From Candidatus Krumholzibacteriia bacterium (GTDB lineage Bacteria; Krumholzibacteriota; Krumholzibacteriia; Krumholzibacteriales; Krumholzibacteriaceae): a stretch of 5,828 nucleotides of DNA. Below the pieces are notes generated by a model. The model ran no database searches. It was not told the DNA's origin and saw only the letters and a list, made by a program, of their open reading frames with translations. The stretch is from NCBI GenBank assembly GCA_026387805.1, contig JAPLKY010000050.1:1-5828 (forward strand), read 5' to 3'. The translations under genes were made by a program, and so were the position numbers. This document shows, piece after piece, positions 1-5,026 of the stretch; within the stretch, counting starts at the first letter, position 1, and the number at the start of each line of letters is the position of its first letter.

Positions 1-106
1 TGACGGCGACGATCGTGATCGCGGCCGGATCTCGCCCGGCGCGCGCGGCCGCGTCGACGACGCGCTCGCGGACACGGTCGAGATTCTCTTTGATCGGCAC
101 AGTCAT
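1..106 (-). CDS. yggS: YggS/PLPBP family pyridoxal phosphate homeostasis protein, N-terminal part (runs off window)
   Basis: Only the first 35 codons are present. The visible start, MTVPIKENLDRVRERV, followed by AARAGRDPAAITIVAV, matches the characteristic opening of the YggS/PROSC family: an IKENLxRVRERI-type helix, the AGRDP turn, then the first beta strand of the TIM-barrel-like fold. Family members bind pyridoxal 5'-phosphate through a lysine in an SKT motif right after this strand, so the window ends about two codons before the expected lysine. They act in the cytoplasm in vitamin B6 and amino acid balance and have no known enzyme activity. The ATG at 104-106 is preceded by a GAGG Shine-Dalgarno (111-114). 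The gene starts 12 nt after the stop of the small membrane protein, so the two are very likely co-transcribed. A second, degenerate copy of this start lies upstream at 482-517. Confidence 0.82.
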   Translation of the reverse strand, partial: MTVPIKENLDRVRERVVDAAARAGRDPAAITIVAV

Positions 107-110
107 GGCG
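72..110. repeat. Direct repeat copy A: 5' end of yggS
   Basis: The first codons of yggS and the 4 nt before its ATG recur at 482-517. On the minus strand both copies have CGCCATGAC at the start and a shared GAGAATCTCGA core. Copy A carries 6 extra nucleotides (codons 3-4, Val-Pro). Most other differences fall at third codon positions. Confidence 0.6.
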
Positions 111-114
111 CCTC
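111..114 (-). promoter_or_regulatory. Ribosome binding site of yggS
   Basis: GAGG on the minus strand, 4 nt before the ATG at 106 and inside the 12-nt gap after the preceding gene. It supports the chosen yggS start. Confidence 0.55.
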
Positions 115-118
115 GATG

Positions 119-463
119 TTACCCCTTCTCCAGGTGCAGGCGATGGAGGAGCCGGTGCGCGATCGGAGCGACGAAAATGCCGACGGTCGCGAGGAACGCT
201 ATGCCCGCGAAGAGCGCGTAGAACGACGCGAAGAGCTTTCCCGCAGTCGTGGTCAGCGGATTCACCGGCCCCATCCCGCCGAGGATCATCGATGCATCGA
301 GGAGGGAATTGAGCCACGAGAATCCCGCGAGGACGTGATATCCCACTATGCCGATGGCGAGCGAGCAGACGATCACGGCGATGCCGATGAGGCCGTGCCT
401 CAAGAGCCGGCGGAGGAAAAGCGCCCGCGGCAGCAATGGTTGGCTTCGATGTTCGTACATCAT
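119..463 (-). CDS. Small two-helix membrane protein resembling an ion-channel pore module
   Basis: This is a 114-residue integral membrane protein. A basic N-terminus is followed by a first membrane helix (about 25-47, LIGIAVIVCSLAIGIVGYHV), a re-entrant-like segment (about 49-66), a second helix (about 77-99) and a basic tail rich in His and Arg. This is the TM / pore loop / TM plan of the simple K+ channels. Residues 60-71 (ILGGMGPVNPLT) sit where KcsA has TTVGYGDLYPVT, conserving GxG, the following Pro and Thr, while Tyr becomes Met and Asp becomes Pro. The following GKLFA aligns with GRLVA of KcsA helix 2. Conduction is therefore doubtful; an ion-channel relative of unknown activity is the safest call. 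Its ATG overlaps the TGA of a 17-codon yggS-like fragment (ATGA), suggesting translational coupling. A second Met codon at 460-458 is an equally possible start. yggS follows 12 nt downstream. The fold assignment is an inference from hand alignment. Confidence 0.72.
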   Translation of the reverse strand: MMYEHRSQPLLPRALFLRRLLRHGLIGIAVIVCSLAIGIVGYHVLAGFSWLNSLLDASMILGGMGPVNPLTTTAGKLFASFYALFAGIAFLATVGIFVAPIAHRLLHRLHLEKG

Positions 464-513
464 GCCTCAGCGCACGCTCCCCGAGCGCGCTCGAGATTCT
501 CCTTGATTGTCAT
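460..513 (-). pseudogene. Truncated yggS-like start (17 codons), possible remnant or leader ORF
   Basis: The minus strand encodes MTIKENLERARGACAEA then TGA. The first ten or so residues match the yggS start (MTVPIKENLDRVRE) except for a two-residue gap and conservative changes (D to E, V to A). Codons differ mainly at third positions (AAA/AAG, CGT/CGC, CGC/CGG), as expected if the segment once evolved as coding sequence. Its stop overlaps the ATG of the channel-like gene. No good Shine-Dalgarno precedes it, so it may not be translated by itself. It begins 46 nt after the udk stop. It could be the relic of a yggS duplication, or a short leader peptide kept for coupling. Confidence 0.5.
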
Positions 514-517
514 GGCG
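482..517. repeat. Direct repeat copy B: yggS-like 5' end upstream of the channel-like gene
   Basis: Diverged partner of the repeat at 72-110, in the same orientation. It contains CGCCATGAC, then, after a 6-nt deletion relative to copy A, ATCAAGGAGAATCTCGA on the minus strand. Similarity fades after about twelve codons. The two copies bracket the channel-like gene. Confidence 0.6.
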
Positions 518-559
518 GTGCAGATCGTACTTCTTTCGCGAGAGCCGCGCAATAGCGGA

Positions 560-1213
560 TCAGCGCAATCCCATTTCGGAAAGACGCGTGAGTATTTCCA
601 CCGCCGCGGATTCCGCGCCCCTCTCGCCGTCGACCGTCATATCCGCGAACTCCCTCTCGGCGGCGACGAAACGCTCGAACATCGGCCTGACCGTTTTCTC
701 GTACTGCTCGGCCGTTTCGGTCGGGGTGCGCCCCCGTTCGGCGACATCGCGCCTGAGCCGCCTCTCGAGACACGTATCGTGCCCCGCATCGACGAATATC
801 GCGAGATCGATCATCGACCGTACTTGAGGATAATGCAGCGTGAAGAGCCCCTCCACGATGACCGCCCCCTTACCCTCGCCCCCGCCCGCAGCATCGAGAC
901 GGACCCATTCGCTTTCGGGAGCCCGCGTGTGATCCTCGAAACGATAGACCGGCACGAGGACATCGCGGCCCGCGACAAGCGCTCGAAGGTGCCCCACGGC
1001 CAGATCGATGTCCAGCGCTTCCGGCGCGTCGAAGTTGCATTTCTTTCTTTCGGCGGGAGGAAGGCTCGAGAGGTCCCTGTAGTACGAATCGAGACTGAGA
1101 ACCACCGCCTCGCGGTCCTTCATCATTTCGGCCACGCGGGCGGCGATCGAGCTCTTCCCGGAACAGGATCCCCCCGAGATGCCGATTACCAGGACTTTTC
1201 CTTCGGCTGTCAT
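560..1213 (-). CDS. udk: Uridine kinase (uridine/cytidine kinase)
   Basis: A cytoplasmic P-loop kinase that phosphorylates uridine and cytidine to UMP and CMP with a nucleoside triphosphate donor (pyrimidine salvage, EC 2.7.1.48). At 217 residues it has the usual length (E. coli Udk is about 213) and is collinear with it: Walker A GISGGSCSGKSS (11-22), LDSYYRD with Asp42 (41-47), NFDAPEALD (60-68), VPVYRFEDHTR (87-97), VIVEG (118-122), FVDAG (140-144), arginine-rich lid RRLRRDVAERGRT (151-163) and YEKTVRPMFERF (171-182). Tyr90 and His95 match base-contacting residues of human UCK2, consistent with use of both uridine and cytidine. A short Gly-rich insertion (about 107-116) precedes the VIVEG strand. 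The family-typical DHP of the NFDHP motif is DAP here. The ATG follows a weak AGG Shine-Dalgarno. Downstream come the yggS fragment, the channel-like gene and yggS with no evident terminator, so they may form one operon. Confidence 0.93.
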   Translation of the reverse strand: MTAEGKVLVIGISGGSCSGKSSIAARVAEMMKDREAVVLSLDSYYRDLSSLPPAERKKCNFDAPEALDIDLAVGHLRALVAGRDVLVPVYRFEDHTRAPESEWVRLDAAGGGEGKGAVIVEGLFTLHYPQVRSMIDLAIFVDAGHDTCLERRLRRDVAERGRTPTETAEQYEKTVRPMFERFVAAEREFADMTVDGERGAESAAVEILTRLSEMGLR

Positions 1214-1265
1214 GAGCGACCTGCCGTTTCGTTCGGAACCGCCGCCGACATGATGATCGCGGAAA

Positions 1266-1280
1266 GGATATTCGGTATCC
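1266..1280 (-). terminator. Weak hairpin between propeller gene and udk, possible leaky terminator
   Basis: The minus strand reads GGATA-CCGAA-TATCC followed by TTT, a 5-bp perfect stem extendable by two G-T pairs. It lies 12 nt past the stop of the propeller gene in a 79-nt gap. The stem is short and AT-rich and the T run only three bases, so strong termination is not expected. No convincing promoter for udk was found in the same gap. Confidence 0.22.
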
Positions 1281-1292
1281 CCCCGGCAATAG

Positions 1293-2726
1293 TCATCTCA
1301 ATAAGACAATCTTTCTTGTATCCGAGAGACTTCCAGCTTGTATGCGATAAAAATAGATCCCGCTTGATATGCCTGATGCGTCCCATTGTTTTGAATAGCT
1401 ACCTTGCAGCATCGTTTCGTCTCTTACAAGAGCGGCAACTTCCCTACCCAAGAGATCATAAACCTTCAATGAAACAGTTGCCCTTTCCGGAAGAGTGAAC
1501 GATATAGTCGTTATTGGATTAAATGGGTTTGGGTAATTCTGGAACAGCGCGAACTTTTCGGGCAATTGTCTACCTTCATCTTCAATCCCTGTTACTGGCT
1601 CAATGATACTCCCATAGACATCGCCATCCGTAAAGACCCACATAGTGTCAACTCTTGTAGCAACTGCCAAGAATGCGTTGTCTCCATAGATGCTCCACCC
1701 AATTGGCACTTTATTATCTAATGAGCCGAAAATGACGAACGGAGAAGCAATCGGAATGCCGGATGGATTATAGATCCTTCCCATAACCGAAAAGTTGGAT
1801 TGTTGCATCCAGGTTATCAAGTATCTATCGCCACCAAAAGCAACGACAGGAAGGGCTGGATCTTGCGCGCCTCCGCTGATAGCTATTGTTTCTTCAATTG
1901 CTCCGGCTGTGGTAATAAAGCGGGCAAATAGGTTCCACATTTGAACGCTAAACTCTTGTTCATGGAAAGCAACCAGGTATCTTGCGCCATCAAAGGCAAG
2001 CGATATTGGATTGTCTCTGTAATATGGACCTCCAACAATCAAGAAATTACCGCCCGTTAATGTACCCGTTTTGCCGACAAACTGCCCGTAGATATCATTT
2101 TCTCCCCGTGGATCAAGCTGTCTAACCCAGGTCACCAGATAGTTCGTGCCGTCAAATGCGATGGCGTTCTCACGCGCATAGTTGCCGCTGATCTGTATTT
2201 TGCTTCCGATCAGTGTTCCGCTCTTGCTTACCCTCTGCCCATAGAGATATTCCTTGTGCTCAACGCCCGCGGCAAAAACCACCAAGTAATCAGAATCACC
2301 AAAAGCAATTGAATAGGCAGCACGCTCATAAGAAGCACTTGTGGCAATTGCAAAAGGCGTCCCAACCAACCCCCCCGAGGAGCTTACGAATTGCCCTTCG
2401 ACATCACCATTACCTTCCATCCAAATCAAAAGATAGTTGGACCCATCGAATGCGACGCTTGGCCCCGGAAAGATACCCGACCTGCCAACCGATATTCTGG
2501 CACCAACCAAGCTCCCTGCGGGAGACACGCGCTGGGCAGCAATACTATTTTGACTCAGAGAATCGCCCATTATGGATACCAAATAGTTTGTCCCATCAAA
2601 AGCCCCGCCAAAACAAACTGCACTATCGCTTCCCGCGGCGATGGGGAATTCTTGTGCATCACTCGTTGTGTGCGCTAAAACGAGGCCGATGGCAATCATC
2701 AAGCGGATGAAATGCTTCCTGAACAT
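1293..2726 (-). CDS. Secreted seven-repeat (probable beta-propeller) protein with C-terminal FlgD-like / type IX sorting domain
   Basis: A 477-residue exported protein. Residues 1-24 form a signal peptide (basic MFRKHFIRL, hydrophobic core, cleavage likely after SDA). Seven repeats of about 50 residues follow, each with a core like AFDGTNYLV, starting near residues 42, 92, 141, 190, 244, 296 and 346. Most then show a W or F, a D(I/V)YGQ-like strand and a GTLxG turn. Seven such units suggest a seven-bladed propeller (inference). Residues 392-477 are a FlgD-Ig-like / type A T9SS sorting domain: FALFQNYPNPFNP, VYDLLGREV, SGIYFYRIQAG and the terminal RKIVLLR. Such tails send proteins through the type IX system or onto the surface in FCB-group bacteria. 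An in-frame TTG start at 2792 was rejected because it lies in the promoter -35 box; the ATG at 2726 has AGGAG 8 nt upstream and opens straight into the signal peptide. Base composition is clearly lower in GC than both flanks. The ligand or substrate cannot be told. Confidence 0.87.
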   Translation of the reverse strand: MFRKHFIRLMIAIGLVLAHTTSDAQEFPIAAGSDSAVCFGGAFDGTNYLVSIMGDSLSQNSIAAQRVSPAGSLVGARISVGRSGIFPGPSVAFDGSNYLLIWMEGNGDVEGQFVSSSGGLVGTPFAIATSASYERAAYSIAFGDSDYLVVFAAGVEHKEYLYGQRVSKSGTLIGSKIQISGNYARENAIAFDGTNYLVTWVRQLDPRGENDIYGQFVGKTGTLTGGNFLIVGGPYYRDNPISLAFDGARYLVAFHEQEFSVQMWNLFARFITTAGAIEETIAISGGAQDPALPVVAFGGDRYLITWMQQSNFSVMGRIYNPSGIPIASPFVIFGSLDNKVPIGWSIYGDNAFLAVATRVDTMWVFTDGDVYGSIIEPVTGIEDEGRQLPEKFALFQNYPNPFNPITTISFTLPERATVSLKVYDLLGREVAALVRDETMLQGSYSKQWDASGISSGIYFYRIQAGSLSDTRKIVLLR

Positions 2727-2734
2727 ATCTTCAT

Positions 2735-2739
2735 CTCCT
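2735..2739 (-). promoter_or_regulatory. Ribosome binding site that fixes the propeller gene start
   Basis: AGGAG on the minus strand, 8 nt before the ATG at 2726. It selects this start over the in-frame TTG 66 nt upstream and places the signal peptide exactly at the N-terminus. Confidence 0.75.
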
Positions 2740-2763
2740 ATTATTCGTGAGAGTCCGAGAAAA

Positions 2764-2792
2764 GCTTTATCGCGATCTCGTATCCTTGTCAA
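2764..2792 (-). promoter_or_regulatory. Sigma-70-like promoter for the propeller gene
   Basis: On the minus strand a perfect -35 TTGACA (2787-2792) is followed after 17 nt by TAAAGC (2764-2769; three of six match TATAAT). Transcription would start near 2757, giving a leader of about 30 nt with the AGGAG site. The weak -10 is the main doubt. Confidence 0.55.
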
Positions 2793-2855
2793 GACTTCCG
2801 TGGTAACGGGTTCGGGGGTGGAAAATCGATCAAGAGCCCATGAGAGTCATCTCGT

Positions 2856-2993
2856 CGGCCGGGCGCCCTACGAGGCAGCCGGCGAGTTCCGCAGCGCGCC
2901 GACATCCCTCGACGCTCGGAGTGCCCCAAGAAGCCACGCGCGTCGGCGCGCGAGGACTGTCTCTGAGCCGGCGCCTCGTATGGCGCCTGGCCG
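2856..2993. repeat. Large imperfect inverted repeat / long hairpin in the intergenic gap
   Basis: The outer arms 2856-2883 and 2967-2993 pair over about 25 positions with two mismatches and one bulged base; each arm contains TACGAGGC or its complement flanked by GGCGCC and GCCGGC. Inside them a short AGTTCC/GGACT match leads to a perfect 10-bp inner stem (GCGCGCCGAC at 2894-2903 with GTCGGCGCGC at 2942-2951). A loop of about 38 nt remains. As RNA from the minus strand it would begin 25 nt after the peptidase stop. There is no T run directly after it, so it is not a standard intrinsic terminator. Candidates are an mRNA 3'-end stabilising structure, a REP/MITE-like element or a structured RNA. 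The rest of the 292-nt gap holds only the propeller gene's promoter and leader. Confidence 0.6.
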
Positions 2994-3018
2994 CACCGAA
3001 ATCGCCAACGCACAGCCG

Positions 3019-4203
3019 CTACACGTGCACCCTCACGAGCTCCATCTGCTCTTCGCCGGCCACGACGACCTTGCCTTCGAGCGTGATGAAGCAGTCGATC
3101 TCGGAGCGCGCCGCCATCTCCCCCTTGAGGTAGATGCCCGGCTCGATCGAGAAGCAGATGCCCGGCACGAGCAGCCGTTCGTCCTTCGTCTCGAGGTTGT
3201 CGATGTTGACGCCGTTCCCGTGCACCTCCTCGCCGATCGAGTGCCCCGTGCGGTGGACGAAGTAGTCGCCGTAGCCGGCATCCACGACGACCTTGCGGCA
3301 CGCGTCGTCGACCTCCCACCCGTAGCAGGGCTTCTTCTCGGCGAAGCGCTTGCGGACGAAGTTCACCGCGGCGATGCGCGCGTCGCGCACGACGTGGAAG
3401 ATCTCCTGATACTTCTCGGGCGGCTCATCCCCGGCGAACCCGCACCACGTGATGTCGTAGTAGATCGATCCCGGCTCGACGAGCTTCGCCCAGAGGTCGA
3501 TGAGGATACAGTCCCCCTTCTTGAAGGCGTACGTGCCCTCCTGCTTCGGCTCGAAATGCGGATCGGACGGATGGTCGTTGATGCCGACGATGGGGGATTC
3601 GCCGCCGGCGTCGAGCCCCTCCTCCTTGAAGCGCCTCAGGATGAACTGCGCGAGCTCGTACTCGGTGAGCTTGCGCTTCTCGGCGAACGCCTTGCCGATC
3701 TCGGCGAAGGCCTCGTTCTTGATATGCTGGACCTTGTCGCAGGCCTTGAGGTGGCTCTCGTAGCCCTTCTGGTCAATGATCGCCTCGAACTGCTGGACGA
3801 GGTCGGCCGATGAGATGATCTCGTGCCCGAAGCTTCTCACGATCTCGATCGTCCCCGCGTCGACGATGGAAACGTAGGGAATATTGTTGAGGGGCGAATA
3901 CTGCATGGCGAGCTTTTTCGGCTTGCCGAGCATCTCCTTGATGGACGAATGGAGCTCTCCCCACGCGCGGTAGAATCGTTTCTCGCCGGGGAGGGCGTCG
4001 AGCCGCGCGGGCTCGACGACGGACACGAGACGAATCGGCTCCCCCTTCACCGGAATGAAGTAGAACCAGCGCCTTGACGTCCCCTTCTTGAAATCGAGAC
4101 CGAGCACGCGGTACGCGAGATGATCTCTGTTGTGGAAATCGCAGAGGAGCCAACCATCGACACCCTTCTCCTTGAGAGCGGCCTGAATCTTCCTGATATC
4201 CAT
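3019..4203 (-). CDS. M24-family metallopeptidase (Xaa-Pro aminopeptidase / dipeptidase type)
   Basis: A cytoplasmic two-metal peptidase of the pita-bread fold, expected to remove N-terminal residues next to proline or split Xaa-Pro dipeptides. It has 394 residues: a creatinase-like N-terminal domain (about 1-140) and the catalytic M24 domain (about 150-390). All five metal ligands are visible: Asp236 (ILIDLWAK), Asp250 (YYDITW), His321 (HRTGHSIGEEVHG), Glu354 (CFSIEPGIY) and Glu368 (RSEIDCFIT). His317 and His328 fit the substrate-binding histidines. The first-ligand motif DLWAK and the last-ligand motif SEID differ from the commonest DxGA and RIED forms, which points to a subfamily distinct from classical PepP or PepQ; exact substrate is unknown. 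The start is the ATG at 4203, 7 nt after GGGGAGGA; an in-frame ATG 69 nt upstream lacks such a site and would add a non-homologous leader. It has its own candidate promoter and is followed by the large hairpin. Confidence 0.92.
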   Translation of the reverse strand: MDIRKIQAALKEKGVDGWLLCDFHNRDHLAYRVLGLDFKKGTSRRWFYFIPVKGEPIRLVSVVEPARLDALPGEKRFYRAWGELHSSIKEMLGKPKKLAMQYSPLNNIPYVSIVDAGTIEIVRSFGHEIISSADLVQQFEAIIDQKGYESHLKACDKVQHIKNEAFAEIGKAFAEKRKLTEYELAQFILRRFKEEGLDAGGESPIVGINDHPSDPHFEPKQEGTYAFKKGDCILIDLWAKLVEPGSIYYDITWCGFAGDEPPEKYQEIFHVVRDARIAAVNFVRKRFAEKKPCYGWEVDDACRKVVVDAGYGDYFVHRTGHSIGEEVHGNGVNIDNLETKDERLLVPGICFSIEPGIYLKGEMAARSEIDCFITLEGKVVVAGEEQMELVRVHV

Positions 4204-4210
4204 CGTTCGA

Positions 4211-4218
4211 TCCTCCCC
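4211..4218 (-). promoter_or_regulatory. Ribosome binding site that fixes the peptidase start
   Basis: GGGGAGGA on the minus strand, 7 nt before the ATG at 4203. It is a near-ideal Shine-Dalgarno and favours this start over the in-frame ATG at 4272. Confidence 0.8.
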
Positions 4219-4262
4219 GTATTCGAGAGCACGTAGTGAGGGCGGTAACTTCCGTGGAATGA

Positions 4263-4292
4263 ACGCTATCACGCGGTATTCGATGATGTCAA
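4263..4292 (-). promoter_or_regulatory. Candidate sigma-70-like promoter for the peptidase gene
   Basis: The minus strand has a perfect -35 TTGACA at 4287-4292, overlapping the TGA stop (4289-4291) of the anti-sigma gene. The best -10 is TAGCGT (4263-4268, spacer 18), with only three of six consensus bases. The leader to the ATG at 4203 would be about 50 nt. This would uncouple the peptidase from the sigma/anti-sigma operon. Confidence 0.42.
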
Positions 4293-5026
4293 GGAGTGGA
4301 CTGGAGCGCGGCGGACCCGCGCGCGATCCTGAACCAGCCGTTCGGCGAGGCTTCGGCCCGCTCGAGCCCCTTGAATCCCTTGACGCTCCAGATGTATATG
4401 ACGTTGGTCTTGAGAAGGGCTCCGAGAGTATCGGGGGCGGTCCAGGAGGATCCGGCGATGTTCTCCGCCCGGTAGATCCTCGCGAGGGTCGGCGTGAATA
4501 TCTCGAGCGTGTAACGATCGTCCCCCCCCTCCGATTTCCACCTGAATACGGCCGGATAGACGTGAATATCCCCGACCGGCTCCATGAGCTCGATATCGTA
4601 CCGGACCGGCGGTGCCCCGCGCATGACGCGCCGCGCGGGTTCGGTCACCCGAGGTTCCTCCCGTTTCGAGAAATAGGCGATCATGACGAGGCCGGCCGCC
4701 ATGACGGCCGCCGGGACGAGCCATCGCGCGGCGCGCGACGAGCGGGAAGAGCGGATGCTCCGCGCGCGCGCTTTGTCCGCCACCGAGGGCGCTATCCTCT
4801 CGCCGAACGCGTTCTCGAGCTTTCTCCGCGCGTAGATCCACTCCGCCGAGCGGGTCAGGTCGTCGTCCGAATCAATTGCCGCGAACCGCTGGAGGCGCTT
4901 GAGCTCGAGGTCGCAGAGCGAGCATTTCTCGACGTGCCGCCGCACAGCCTCGGCCTCACGCTCTTCGAGCTTCCCCAGGAGGTATGTCTCCAGCACTTCG
5001 AGATCGGGATGTTCGTTACGGGACAT
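4289..5026 (-). CDS. Membrane-anchored zinc-type anti-sigma factor with beta-rich extracytoplasmic domain
   Basis: A 245-residue regulator expected to hold the adjacent ECF sigma factor inactive at the inner face of the membrane. The N-terminal ZAS/zf-HC2 domain (about 5-45) opens with HPDLEVLETYLLGKLEEREA and carries the HxxxCxxC motif (His31, Cys35, Cys38). A basic linker leads to one membrane helix (about 102-119, WLVPAAVMAAGLVMIAYF). The remainder (about 140-235) is outside the cytoplasm and beta-rich, with FRWKSEGGDDRYTLEIF and TNVIYIWSVKGF resembling the Fn3/Ig-like domains of other bacterial anti-sigma proteins; it probably senses the signal (inference). The ATG at 5026 is preferred: GAGAGG lies 8 nt upstream, whereas the in-frame TTG at 5032 is only 2 nt from it. 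The gene overlaps the sigma factor's end by 11 nt, so the two are translationally coupled. Confidence 0.85.
   Translation of the reverse strand: MSRNEHPDLEVLETYLLGKLEEREAEAVRRHVEKCSLCDLELKRLQRFAAIDSDDDLTRSAEWIYARRKLENAFGERIAPSVADKARARSIRSSRSSRAARWLVPAAVMAAGLVMIAYFSKREEPRVTEPARRVMRGAPPVRYDIELMEPVGDIHVYPAVFRWKSEGGDDRYTLEIFTPTLARIYRAENIAGSSWTAPDTLGALLKTNVIYIWSVKGFKGLERAEASPNGWFRIARGSAALQSTP

Noticed and set aside
116..1498. Long plus-strand open frame of 460 codons
   Set aside because: It lies antisense to the udk and membrane-protein genes, which have clear family motifs. Its predicted protein is Arg/Glu/Pro-rich with no recognisable domain, as expected of a high-GC antisense shadow.
2727..2792. 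N-terminal extension of the propeller protein from a TTG at 2792
   Set aside because: The TTG is part of the TTGACA promoter box, and the extension would bury the signal peptide and the AGGAG site that precedes the ATG at 2726.
2789..3319. Minus-strand open frame of 176 codons across the intergenic gap
   Set aside because: It overlaps the 3' end of the peptidase in another frame and reads through the hairpin. It is extremely Arg/Gly-rich and ends near the propeller gene's promoter; there is no sign of a real gene.
2641..3813. Plus-strand open frame of 390 codons
   Set aside because: It is antisense to the M24 peptidase and crosses the hairpin and the promoter region. The composition is dominated by Arg, Asp, Leu and Val from complementary codons; no domain is visible.
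2794..4257. Ten-base repeat ACTTCCGTGG at 2794-2803 and 4248-4257, near both TTGACA promoters
   Set aside because: The two copies lie in different positions relative to their promoters (upstream of -35 in one, downstream of -10 in the other). A shared 10-mer is expected by chance in a window of this length.
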